Shown: positions 1 through 7,583, counted from the stretch's first letter. The stretch is DNA of 10,334 nt from Palsa-504 sp003136255 (GCA_003136255.1 PLDT01000270.1:1-10334), one strand, 5' to 3'. Program-made: numbers and translations. The notes: generated by a model from the letters alone, not told the origin.

Positions 1-56
1 AAATAGCCTGGGGAGACACGCAGGGACCAGGATGAGTTACCACGGCCGTTCGGGGG

Positions 57-64
57 AAAAGGGG
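57..64 (+). promoter_or_regulatory. Ribosome binding site of the phosphoketolase gene
   Basis: AAAAGGGG ends 6 nt before the ATG at 71. The earlier in-frame ATG at 32 has only weak purine runs upstream, so this site decides the start. The remaining upstream bases (1-56) show no promoter I would defend; any -35 element would lie outside the window. Confidence 0.6.
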
Positions 65-70
65 TTAAAA

Positions 71-2390
71 ATGGCTGAGACGGGGCTAGGCGCGCAGACC
101 CTCGCCGTCAGTGAGCTGGACGCTCTGGACGCCTGGTGGCGCGCGGCGAACTACCTGTCNNCGGAGCACGTCAAGCCGCGGCTACTCGGGCACTGGGGCA
201 CCACGCCCGGGCTGAACATGATCTACGTGCACCTCAACCGGGTGATCAGGAACCAGGACCTGAACGTCATCTACGTCACCGGGCCGGGGCACGGCGGGCC
301 GGGCATCGTGGCCAACACCTACCTCGAGGGGACCTACTCCGAGCTGTACCCGCACATCACGGCGGACGCGGCAGGCATCGGCCGGCTGTTCAAGCAGTTC
401 TCGTTCCCCGGCGGCATCCCATCGCACGCGGCGCCGGAGACGCCCGGGTCGATCCACGAAGGCGGCGAGCTGGGCTACTCGCTGCTACACGCCTACGGGG
501 CGGCATTCGACAACCCCGACCTGATCGTGGCCTGCGTGATCGGCGACGGCGAATCCGAGACCGGGCCGCTGGCCGGCAGCTGGCACTCCAACAAGTTCCT
601 CGACCCGGCCCGGGACGGCGCGGTGCTACCGATCCTGCACCTGAACGGGTACAAGATCGCCAACCCGACCGTGCCGGCCCGGATCCCGCACGCCGAGCTG
701 GAATCGCTGCTGCGCGGCTACGGGTACACGGTGCACACGATCGAGGGGGACGACCCCAAGCTGGTGCACCAGCAGCTGGCCAGGACGCTGGACGCGGTGA
801 TCGAGGAGATCCGGGGCATCCAGCGGCGCGCCCGGTCCGAGGGTGACCTGTCGCGGCCGGCCTGGCCGGTCATCGTGCTCAAGACCCCCAAGGGCTGGAC
901 CGGGCCCAAGATCGTGGACGGTCTGCCGGTGGAGGGAACGTGGCGGGCGCACCAGGTCCCGCTGGACGCGGCCCGGACCAACCCGGAGCACCTGGCCCAG
1001 CTCGAGACGTGGCTGCGCTCGTACCGCGCGGAGGAGTTGTTCGACGGTTCCGGCGCGCTGATGCCGGAGCTGGCCCGGCTGGCGCCCGACGGCGACCGGC
1101 GGATGAGCGCGAACCCGCACGCCAACGGCGGTCTGCTGCTGCGCGATCTGACCCTGCCGGACTTCCGGGACTACGCGGTGCAGGTGCCCAAGCCCGGGGG
1201 AAGCACGGCCGAGGCCACCCGGGTGCTCGGCACCTGGCTGCGCGACGTGATCAAGGCCAACCCGTCGAACTTCCGGCTGATGGGCCCGGACGAGACGTCG
1301 TCCAACCGGCTGGACGCGGTGTTCGACGTGACGAACCGGGCGTTCGAGGGTTCGATCGTGCCCGGGGATAACCACCTGGCCCCGGACGGCCGGGTGATGG
1401 AGGTGCTGTCCGAGCACATGTGCCAGGGCTGGCTGGAGGGCTACCTGCTGACCGGCCGGCACGGGCTGTTCAACTGCTACGAGGCGTTCATCCACATCGT
1501 GGACTCGATGTTCAACCAGCACGCNNTGGCTGAAGGTGAGCGACCGCATCCCCTGGCGGCGGCCGGTCGCTTCGCTGAACTACCTGCTGTCCTCGCTGGT
1601 GTGGCGGCAGGACCACAACGGGTTCTCGCACCAGGACCCCGGGTTCATCGATCACGTGGTCAACAAGAAGGCCGAGGTCATCCGGGTCTACCTGCCGCCG
1701 GACGCCAACACCCTGCTGTCCACGGCGGACCATTGCCTGCGGTCCCGCAACTACGTCAACGTCATCGTGGCCGGCAAGCAGCCCGACTGGCAGTGGCTGA
1801 CCATGGACGAGGCGATCATCCACTGCACCCGGGGCGCGGGGATCTGGGAATGGGCCTCCAACGACGCACCCGGCGCGCCCGACGTGGTGATGGCGTGCTG
1901 CGGCGACATCCCGACCCTGGAGACACTGGCGGCGGTTTCGCTGCTGCGCTCGCATCTTCCCGACCTGAAGATCCGGGTGGTGAACGTGGTCGACCTGATG
2001 CGGCTGCAGCCGTCCTCCGAGCATCCGCACGGCATGTCCGACCCCGAGTTCGACGCGCTGTTCACGGCCGACCAGCCGGTGATCTTCGCCTATCACGGGT
2101 ACCCGTGGCTCATCCACCGGCTGATCTACCGGCGGAACGGGCATCACAACTTCCACGTGCGCGGCTACAAGGAGGAAGGCACCACCACCACGCCGTTCGA
2201 CATGGTCATGCTCAACGACCTGGACCGGTTCCACCTGGTCATGGACGTCATCGACCGGGTGCCGGGGCTGGCCTCCACGGCCGGGCACGTGCGGCAGATG
2301 ATGGTGGACAAGCGGATCACGTGCCGGGCCTACACCCGCCTGGAGGGCCAGGACGCGCCCGAGATCACCGAGTGGAGCTGGCCGTACTGA
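71..2390 (+). CDS. xfp: Phosphoketolase (xylulose-5-phosphate/fructose-6-phosphate), interrupted by two assembly gaps
   Basis: ThDP-dependent cytosolic enzyme that cleaves xylulose 5-phosphate (often also fructose 6-phosphate) with phosphate to acetyl phosphate plus glyceraldehyde 3-phosphate (or erythrose 4-phosphate). Family signatures run the full length: HWGTTPGLN (41-49), GPGHGGP (71-77), PGGIPSH followed by APETPGSIHEGGELGY (113-136), the ThDP/Mg motif GDGESETGP (158-166), LPILHLNGYKIANPT (186-200), then TPKGWTGPK, GPDETSSNRL and LLTGRHG. After the second gap come WRQDHNGFSHQDPG, IVAGKQP, TTTTPFDM and the usual C-terminus ending EWSWPY. The ATG at 71 is preferred over the in-frame ATG at 32 because AAAAGGGG lies 6 nt upstream. 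The NN at 160-161 hides about 17 residues. The NN at 1525-1526 is 2 bases short, so the reading frame changes there (frame 2 to frame 3). Restored length would be about 790 aa, normal for the family. Sugar-phosphate preference cannot be read from the sequence. Confidence 0.95.
160..161. other. Assembly gap (NN) hiding about 17 codons of the phosphoketolase
   Basis: The protein reads AANYLS, one unknown residue, then EHVKPRLLGHWG. Known phosphoketolases carry roughly 18 residues between the YLS and E(D/H)VK segments, including a GQIYL-type stretch. Only one codon is present here, so about 51 bases are missing and the frame is preserved. The two Ns are a placeholder and do not give the real gap size. 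Confidence 0.8.
1525..1526. other. Assembly gap (NN) causing an apparent frameshift in the phosphoketolase
   Basis: Upstream the frame reads DSMFNQH then GCN. Downstream, one frame later, it reads WLKVSDRIPWRRP from the TGG at 1527. The family sequence here is NQHAKWLK, so GCN AAN TGG is expected: four bases between GC and TGG where only two Ns stand. Restoring two bases joins both halves into one normal protein, so the break is very likely artefactual. Confidence 0.88.
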
Positions 2391-2397
2391 CCTCTCA

Positions 2398-4131
2398 TCA
2401 CAGGAGCCGGACGTTGTGCTCGATGGTCTCGATGACCTCGTCCATCTTGCCGGTGAATACCTGCTTGGCGATGCTGAGCGTGAAGCCCTTGGCCGTCGCG
2501 AACGGGACGTGGGAGGGCAGGGAGAGCGCGTAGCGGTCCACCACCACGTCGACCACGACGGGCCCGTCGGTATGGGCGAGCGCCGCTTGCAGGGCGCTGC
2601 GCACGTCGCCCGGCTCCTCGACGCGGATGCCGCGCGCGCCAAGCGCCGTGGCTACCTGACTGAAGTCCGGGTTCACGAAATCAGTCCCGAACGGGACGAA
2701 ACCGGCCTCCTGCTGCTCGAGGTTGACGAAATCCAGCATGCCGTTGTTGAAGATGACGTTCACCACGCGCGCCTTGCGCTGGACCTGGGTCAGCAGGTCG
2801 CCCAGCCCGAGCATGGTGAAACCGCCATCGCCGCACAGGGCGATGGCCTGCCGTCCGGGGAAGGCCAGCGCGGCGCCGAACGCGTTGGGCGCGGCGTTGG
2901 CCATCGATGCCCAGGTGAACGAGCCGAACAACCGGCGGTTGGGGCCGTATTCGATCTGCCGGGCAGCCCAGATGCAGGGCGTTCCGGTGTCCACGGTGAA
3001 GATCGCATCGTCGTCGGCTAGCTCGTTCAGGACGGCGGCGACGTACTCGGGCCGGATCGGCTTGATGCCGGGCCCCTTGGTGACGTAGTGACCCAGCCGC
3101 CGCCGCGCGTGTGCGGTCTGCGTCACGTGCTCGCGCAGGAAGTGATCGGCGTGCTTGTCCATGACCATCGGCGCCAGCGCGCGCAGCGTCGTCGCCACGT
3201 CGCCGACGACGCCCAGCTCCAGCGGCGCCCGGCGGCCGATGTGCCCGGGGTCGCGGTCGACCTGGATGGTCTTCACCTTCTTGTCCGGCAGGAAGTCGCT
3301 GAAGGGGAAGTCGGTGCCGAGCATCAACAGCACGTCGGCGCTGTTGATCGCGGCGTGGCAGCCGCCGTATCCGAGCAGGCCGGTCATGCCGACCGCGTTG
3401 GGATTGTCGTGCTCGAGCCACGGCTTGCCCTTGAAGCTATAGCCGACCGGCGCCTTGAGCCGCGCCGCGAGCTCGCGCACCTCGTCCTGCGCCTGCTCGC
3501 AGCCGTCCCCGCCGAAAATAGCCACGGTCTGCGCCTGGTTGATGAGGTCGGCCATGGCGGCCAGGTCAGCGGCGCAGGCCGCCCCGATATTCGTGGCGGG
3601 CAGGGGCACCCGCAGCGAGACCGAGGGCGCGTCCGCGACCGCCACGTCGCCGGGCAGCGAGATCACCACCGGACCGCGTTCGGCCACCGCGGTGGTGATG
3701 GCGGTGCTCACCATGGGCCGCAGCTGCCCCGGGTTGACCAGCCGGCCGATGTACAGCGCGGCGGTGTCGAAGAACTTGTAGGGGTTCAGCTCCTCCAGGG
3801 CGTCCGAGTCCAGCAGTGACGACTCGACGTCGCCGGCTACGGCGATGACCGGCACGCGTTCCTTCCGCGCGTCGAGCAGGCCGTTGACCAGGTGCGTTAC
3901 ACCTGGCCCCGCGGTGCCGCACACCGCGACCGGGTTGCCGGTCAGCCGCGCTTCGGCGACCGCGGCGAACACGCCGTACTCCTCATGGCGCACGTGGACG
4001 AAGTCCACCGAGCCGTTGCGCCGCAGCGCGTCGATCACCGGGTTCAGCGCGTCGCCGACGATCCCGTAGCAGCGCTGCACCCCTGCCGACGCCAGCATCT
4101 CCCACAAGCCTTCGGCTACAGTCTTGGCCAT
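2398..4131 (-). CDS. poxB: PoxB-like ThDP enzyme: pyruvate dehydrogenase (quinone)/pyruvate oxidase
   Basis: Probably oxidatively decarboxylates pyruvate to acetate and CO2, passing electrons through FAD to the quinone pool at the membrane. At 577 aa it has the usual length. The N-terminal PYR domain carries RHEE with the catalytic Glu at residue 50, as in E. coli PoxB. The middle domain has the PoxB-type LGTDFPFSDFLP and IQVDRDPGHIGRR (about 271-301) followed by VVGDVATTLRAL. The C-terminal PP domain has GDGGF (434-438) and NN (462-463), the ThDP/Mg motif. The last 40 residues (AKGFTLSIAKQVFTGKMDEVIE and on) align with the E. coli PoxB C-terminus, where the lipid-activated membrane peptide lies. 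The ATG at 4131 has a perfect GGAGGT 6 nt upstream (4138-4143). The stop lies 7 bp from the convergent phosphoketolase stop. An acetyl-phosphate-forming oxidase or a related 2-oxoacid decarboxylase is possible, but the C-terminus favours the quinone type. Confidence 0.88.
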   Translation of the reverse strand: MAKTVAEGLWEMLASAGVQRCYGIVGDALNPVIDALRRNGSVDFVHVRHEEYGVFAAVAEARLTGNPVAVCGTAGPGVTHLVNGLLDARKERVPVIAVAGDVESSLLDSDALEELNPYKFFDTAALYIGRLVNPGQLRPMVSTAITTAVAERGPVVISLPGDVAVADAPSVSLRVPLPATNIGAACAADLAAMADLINQAQTVAIFGGDGCEQAQDEVRELAARLKAPVGYSFKGKPWLEHDNPNAVGMTGLLGYGGCHAAINSADVLLMLGTDFPFSDFLPDKKVKTIQVDRDPGHIGRRAPLELGVVGDVATTLRALAPMVMDKHADHFLREHVTQTAHARRRLGHYVTKGPGIKPIRPEYVAAVLNELADDDAIFTVDTGTPCIWAARQIEYGPNRRLFGSFTWASMANAAPNAFGAALAFPGRQAIALCGDGGFTMLGLGDLLTQVQRKARVVNVIFNNGMLDFVNLEQQEAGFVPFGTDFVNPDFSQVATALGARGIRVEEPGDVRSALQAALAHTDGPVVVDVVVDRYALSLPSHVPFATAKGFTLSIAKQVFTGKMDEVIETIEHNVRLL

Positions 4132-4223
4132 CTGCCTACCTCCGGGCCCATCGGGCTGCCATCGGCGGCCGCCCTCTGGAAATCGAAACTACACCGGCGA
4201 CGGCAGACCCTTTTGTCCCGCTG

Positions 4224-4243
4224 CCGCTGATTAGCGACAGCGG
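4224..4243 (-). terminator. Hairpin across the end of the HAD phosphatase gene, possible weak terminator
   Basis: CCGCTG (4224-4229) and CAGCGG (4238-4243) form a perfect 6-bp stem with an 8-nt loop that contains the TAA stop of the phosphatase gene (4231-4233). On the minus strand a second CAGCGG follows at once and could pair instead. No U tract follows, so termination is uncertain. It may only partly separate the upstream operon from the poxB-like gene 99 bp downstream. Confidence 0.25.
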
Positions 4244-5058
4244 GTCGGCTCGGGCAGCAGCTCTGGCAATGTCTGGATGACGTAGTCCGGCAGCGAGCCC
4301 GGCTCGGCGGTGGCAAGGTCGGCCTGGCTCGTGGCACCGGTCAGCACCAGCACGCCGGTCATCCCGGCGCTGCGTGCCATCGCCACGTCGGTAGCTAGCC
4401 TGTCGCCCACCATGACGGCCCCGGCGGCGCCGATTCCGAGCCGGTCCAGCACGGCCGCGGCCATCTGCCTGCTTGGCTTTCCGACGATTGCCTCCGCGGT
4501 GGCACCCGTGCAGGCCTCGACCGCCGCCAGCATCGCAGCACAGTCGGGCAGGCCTCCGTCGGGTGTGGGGCAATAGGGGTCCGGGTTGGTGGCCACCAGC
4601 CGGGCCCCATGCAGCCGGATGGCACGGTAGGCGGCGAGCAGCTTGGCGTAGTCGAATGTCCGATCGAACGACACTACTACCACCTCCGCCACACCGGGTT
4701 GATCGGTCAACCCGAATCCAGCCGCAGCCAGGGTGTCGCGCAGCAGTGCCTCGCCGATGACGAGCAGTCGCGAGGTCGGGTGCGCCGACGTCAAGTAGGA
4801 CACGAGCGCATCGGTGGCGGTCACCACATCAGACGGCGTCGCCTCGATCCCGAGGTCGCGCAGTTGCCTGGCGTAGTCCGCCGCGCTGTGCAGCGGGTTG
4901 TTGGTCACGAATGCGACGGGGCGGCCGGCCCGGCGGATGCTGGCGATGGTCTCGGCCGCGCCCGGCAGCACAGTACCGCCGAGGTGCAGGGTGCCGTCGA
5001 GGTCGAAGGCGTAGCCCTCGAACAGGCTCGTCGGCGCGAGATGGTTCCTCGCGGTCAC
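4231..5058 (-). CDS. HAD-IIA family (NagD-like) phosphatase
   Basis: Cytosolic haloacid-dehalogenase-type phosphatase that hydrolyses a small phosphorylated metabolite; the substrate is unknown (family members act on nucleotide monophosphates, phosphoglycolate, glycerol 3-phosphate or sugar phosphates). With the GTG start it has 275 aa. HAD motif I is DLDGT with nucleophile Asp19 and acid/base Asp21. Motif II is VTNN (51-54), the motif III lysine is in IVGKPS (Lys194), and motif IV is MVGDRLATD (Asp219, Asp224). The C2-type cap contains NPDPYCPTPDGGLPDCAA (158-175), characteristic of HAD-IIA. The GTG at 5058 overlaps the phosphoribosyltransferase stop as GTGA and has GGAAG 7 nt upstream, which suggests translational coupling. 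An in-frame ATG at 5079 with GAGGA 6 nt upstream is a credible alternative that adds seven residues. Confidence 0.87.
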   Translation of the reverse strand: MTARNHLAPTSLFEGYAFDLDGTLHLGGTVLPGAAETIASIRRAGRPVAFVTNNPLHSAADYARQLRDLGIEATPSDVVTATDALVSYLTSAHPTSRLLVIGEALLRDTLAAAGFGLTDQPGVAEVVVVSFDRTFDYAKLLAAYRAIRLHGARLVATNPDPYCPTPDGGLPDCAAMLAAVEACTGATAEAIVGKPSRQMAAAVLDRLGIGAAGAVMVGDRLATDVAMARSAGMTGVLVLTGATSQADLATAEPGSLPDYVIQTLPELLPEPTRCR

Positions 5059-5777
5059 AGCGCGGCTTCCGGCTGCCATCCGCCATCCTCGTGCGGGACG
5101 AGCAGTGGAGTGCTCATGGCCGACCGGACCACGGTCGGCCAGCGGCTGTCGATCTGGCCGAGGACCGCCCGCCACGCCTGCGTCTGAGTCATGGCCACGC
5201 CGATCGCGGTCGGCGGCCGCCCGGCCTTAACCAGCAGCCGGAGCACGGCCGACAACGACGTTCCCGTGCTCAGCACGTCGTCGACGAGCAGGATGCGGCG
5301 GCCGTCGAGCAGGGCGAGCGACCTGGGATCGAGGTAAACCCGTTTGCTCTGCTCCGGGCTGGTTATCGAGGACAGCGGCTCGGACAGGCCCTCGTCGTAC
5401 CAGAACTTGCGCGACGTGCTGAGCGCGACCATGCGGGGATGCCCCAGCCGGCGCGCCACGCCCTCTGCGAGAGGCAGGCCCAGGGTCGGGACTCCGATCA
5501 CGACTTCGGCGTCGAACTGCGCCACCTGGGCGGTAAGCACGTCGGCGATCGCGTCGAGTACGCGGAAGCTGGCCTGATTGGCGATCAGGGACGCGACCGC
5601 CCGCGTGCCGTCTCCCGGCAGCACCCGTATGGGCAGGAGCAGATGGCGGCCGTCGGCCAGCCGCGCCGGGTAGCCGGCCTGGTAGCTGGGCGCGGTGAGG
5701 ACCGGGGCGTCGGCCCGCAGGAAGTCCTGCCAGAAATCATGCGTGGACGCGGCGACGCTGGGGGTGTTACGCGTCAA
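5055..5777 (-). CDS. PRPP-binding phosphoribosyltransferase of unknown substrate
   Basis: 240-aa type I phosphoribosyltransferase-fold protein, presumably cytosolic. The PRPP signature ILLVDDVLSTGTSLS (162-176) is complete, with the paired acidic residues and the TGTS phosphate loop. An upstream VIGVPTLGLPLAEG (93-106) fits the pyrophosphate loop. These features resemble adenine/purine-type phosphoribosyltransferases, but the acceptor base cannot be told from them. The start is TTG at 5777: an in-frame stop lies two codons upstream, there is no ATG or GTG near the N-terminus, and GAGAAG sits 6 nt before the TTG. It begins 3 nt after the aldehyde dehydrogenase stop and overlaps the phosphatase start by 4 nt, so it is the middle gene of a tightly coupled set. 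A PRTase-fold regulator without transferase activity cannot be excluded. Confidence 0.85.
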   Translation of the reverse strand: MTRNTPSVAASTHDFWQDFLRADAPVLTAPSYQAGYPARLADGRHLLLPIRVLPGDGTRAVASLIANQASFRVLDAIADVLTAQVAQFDAEVVIGVPTLGLPLAEGVARRLGHPRMVALSTSRKFWYDEGLSEPLSSITSPEQSKRVYLDPRSLALLDGRRILLVDDVLSTGTSLSAVLRLLVKAGRPPTAIGVAMTQTQAWRAVLGQIDSRWPTVVRSAMSTPLLVPHEDGGWQPEAAL

Positions 5778-5780
5778 GCG

Positions 5781-7055
5781 CTACTTCTCGACGTAGAAGA
5801 GGCGCTTGTTGACGAATTCGTCGATGCCGAGGGGGCCTAGCTCGCGACCGAAGCCGGAGCGCTTGGTGCCGCCGAACGGCAGGTCCGCGCCCTCGCCTGC
5901 CGGGGTGTTTACGTTGGCCATGCCGACCTCCAGCTGCTCGGCGACCTTGATGGCCCGCTCCTCGTCGGTCGACCAGACCGCGCCGCCGAGGCCGAAGTCC
6001 ACCACGTTGGCGAGCTGGACCGCCTCGTCGTCGGTGCTGACCTTGTAGACGACGGCAACCGGGCCGAACAGCTCCTCGCGGTAGGCCCGCATTTCCGGGG
6101 TCACGCCGGTGAGCACGGCGGGGGCGAAGTACGCGCCCTTACCGCCGTCAAGCGTGCCGCCGATATGCAGCGTGGCGCCCTTCGATACCGCGTCCTGCAC
6201 CTGGGCGAGGAGGTTCTCCGCCGCCTTACGGGAGACCATCGGGCTGTAGGAGCGCGGAGAGTCATCGCCCGGCTGGCGGGGTGACATCGCGGTGGCCCGC
6301 TTGACCAGGGCGGCCACGAAGTCGTCGTAGATGTCGTCCATGACGATCATCCGCTTGTTGGAGTTGCAGGCCTGCCCGACGTTCTCCATCCGGGTGACCC
6401 AGGCGGTCTTAGCTGCGTCCTCGACGTCGCCGGTGTCCAGGACGATGTAGGGGTCGGAGCCGCCAAGCTCAAGGACGACCTTCTTCAGGTTACGGCCGGC
6501 CGTCTCGGCGACTGCGGTGCCGGCCCGCTCGGAGCCGGTCAGCGACACGCCGTGCAGCCGCGGGTCGCCGATCATCGCGGCGACCTGCTCGTGGGTCGCG
6601 AAGAGGTTGACGTACACGCCGTCCGGCACGCCCGCGTCCTTCATGATCTGCGCGATCGCCAGGGCCGAGGTAGGGCAGTTTTCCGCGTGCTTGAGTATGA
6701 CGGCGTTGCCGACGATCAGGTTGGGCGCGGCGAACCTGGCCACCTGGTAATACGGGTAGTTCCACGGCATCACGCCGAGAACCGGGCCGACGGGCCGGTA
6801 CTCGATGCGAGCGGTGTCATGGCCCGGCAATGGCTTGTCGGCGATGAGCCNNTCGGCGGAGCGCTCGGTGAACAGCTCGGCGATCCGCTTCACGACCGCG
6901 GCCCGCTCGGCGACCGGCCGCATCCTCCACGCCGCGAACGCCTCGGTCGCGGCGGCGAGCGCCTCCGCTACCTCAGCATCGGTAGCGAAGGGAAAAGTCT
7001 CGGCCACCTCACCGGTCGCCGGGTCGGTCACCTGATAAGGCGGGGTCTGCGTCAT
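5781..7055 (-). CDS. Aldehyde dehydrogenase, succinate-semialdehyde dehydrogenase type, with internal assembly gap
   Basis: NAD(P)-dependent oxidation of an aldehyde, probably succinate semialdehyde, to the acid. Visible parts: cofactor-domain MPWNYPYYQV with the oxyanion Asn99, SLTGSERAG (161-169), VLELGGSDPYIVL with catalytic Glu176, ENVGQACNSNKR with nucleophile Cys210, REELFGPVA, and the C-terminal PFGGTKRSGFGRELG. The ELGGSDP and GQ.C..NKR signatures are those of GabD-type enzymes. 424 codons are present. The NN at 6851-6852 (after LFTERSA and before LIADKPLP) removes about 35-40 residues, including the normally conserved EMGKP segment, in frame by chance; the true length would be about 460 aa. 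The ATG at 7055 is chosen because GGGAG lies 5 nt upstream and the protein then starts like its relatives. It heads the ALDH-PRTase-phosphatase set. The aldehyde specificity is inference. Confidence 0.88.
   Translation of the reverse strand: MTQTPPYQVTDPATGEVAETFPFATDAEVAEALAAATEAFAAWRMRPVAERAAVVKRIAELFTERSAXXLIADKPLPGHDTARIEYRPVGPVLGVMPWNYPYYQVARFAAPNLIVGNAVILKHAENCPTSALAIAQIMKDAGVPDGVYVNLFATHEQVAAMIGDPRLHGVSLTGSERAGTAVAETAGRNLKKVVLELGGSDPYIVLDTGDVEDAAKTAWVTRMENVGQACNSNKRMIVMDDIYDDFVAALVKRATAMSPRQPGDDSPRSYSPMVSRKAAENLLAQVQDAVSKGATLHIGGTLDGGKGAYFAPAVLTGVTPEMRAYREELFGPVAVVYKVSTDDEAVQLANVVDFGLGGAVWSTDEERAIKVAEQLEVGMANVNTPAGEGADLPFGGTKRSGFGRELGPLGIDEFVNKRLFYVEK
6851..6852. other. Assembly gap (NN) hiding about 35-40 codons of the aldehyde dehydrogenase
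   Basis: On the minus strand the protein passes directly from LFTERSA through two unknown residues to LIADKPLP. Homologues of the GabD type have a helical stretch here containing EMGKP. Its absence, exactly at the Ns, shows that the placeholder covers roughly 110-120 bases. The frame happens to be kept, so an automated call would give a silently shortened protein. Confidence 0.8.
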
Positions 7056-7096
7056 ACCTGCTCCCAGTGTCACTGCGGTACGGGTCCGATGAGACA

Positions 7097-7125
7097 ACGC
7101 TACGGAAGTAAGCTTCCCAGCCCAA
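7097..7125 (-). promoter_or_regulatory. Candidate promoter with operator-like palindrome for the aldehyde dehydrogenase operon
   Basis: On the minus strand TTGGGC (7125-7120) and TAGCGT (7102-7097) are separated by exactly 17 nt and resemble sigma-70-type -35 and -10 elements. A start near 7090 would give a leader of about 35 nt to the ATG at 7055. The spacer holds GGAAG-CTTA-CTTCC (7104-7117), an inverted repeat with 5-bp arms that could be a repressor site. This is a sequence match only. Confidence 0.4.
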
Positions 7126-7205
7126 GACCTCATCCCCCTCCCCGGGTCGGGAGCCGTTGCCGGCCCACCCGCCGCGGCGCCACGACTGGTTGCCGGCCAG
7201 AGCCG

Positions 7206-7583
7206 TCACAGTGGGCTGAGGCGGGCCTTGAGCAGGCAGAACTCGTTGCCTTCTGGGTCGGCGAGGACGTGCCATGACTCCTCGCCGGTCTGGCCGATGT
7301 CGGCCGGGCGTGCCCCGAGCTTCAGGAGGCGTTCGAGTTCGGCGTCCTGATCGCGGTCGGTGGAATTGACGTCGATGTGCAGCCGGGACTTGCCCTTCTC
7401 CGGCTCGTCCGTGCGACTGAGGATGATCGTCGGCTGCGGGCCGCCGAACCCTTCGCGCGGCCCGATCTCGATGCAGTCCTCCTCGCGATCGAGCACCACG
7501 AAGTCCAGGACCTCGCACCAGAACCGTGCCAGCACCTCAGGGTCGCGGCAACCGAGCACCAGCTCACTGATACGGCATGCCAT
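7206..7583 (-). CDS. VOC-superfamily (glyoxalase-like) protein
   Basis: 125-aa single-module vicinal-oxygen-chelate protein of the small actinobacterial glyoxalase-like type. It starts MACRISELVLGCRDPEVLAR, the usual first beta strand and helix, has RLHIDV with His69 near the middle, and ends with WHVLADPEGNEFCLL (104-118), whose Glu114 sits at the usual metal-ligand position. Function is unknown: relatives include lyases, isomerases, dioxygenases and resistance-type binding proteins. The ATG at 7583 matches the family start, and AGGT lies 7 nt upstream; an in-frame GTG at 7592 would add three residues. It is divergent from the acetolactate-synthase-like gene and 150 bp upstream of the aldehyde dehydrogenase, so it could share control with either. 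That 150-bp stretch (7056-7205) holds the candidate promoter described separately and no gene that I can see. Confidence 0.8.
   Translation of the reverse strand: MACRISELVLGCRDPEVLARFWCEVLDFVVLDREEDCIEIGPREGFGGPQPTIILSRTDEPEKGKSRLHIDVNSTDRDQDAELERLLKLGARPADIGQTGEESWHVLADPEGNEFCLLKARLSPL

Noticed and set aside
626..1549. Long minus-strand open frame opposite the phosphoketolase
   Set aside because: Antisense shadow of a strongly conserved gene; its protein is low-complexity His/Val/Arg/Gln-rich with no domain.
1512..2642. Minus-strand open frame of about 376 codons spanning the phosphoketolase 3' end and the PoxB-like 3' end
   Set aside because: It overlaps two well supported genes in other frames, crosses the NN, and shows no family motif.
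3088..3819. Plus-strand open frame opposite the PoxB-like gene
   Set aside because: Antisense shadow; Val/Arg/His-rich without domain signatures, while the minus strand holds an intact conserved enzyme.
4201..4226. Inverted repeat CGGCAG...CTGCCG with a 14-nt loop
   Set aside because: A 6-bp stem with a long loop is weak and competes with the better hairpin at 4224-4243.
4132..4230. Promoter for the PoxB-like gene around TAGTTT (about 4187-4192, minus strand)
   Set aside because: Only a -10-like hexamer in the one AT-richer patch; no -35 at proper spacing, so not listed as a feature.
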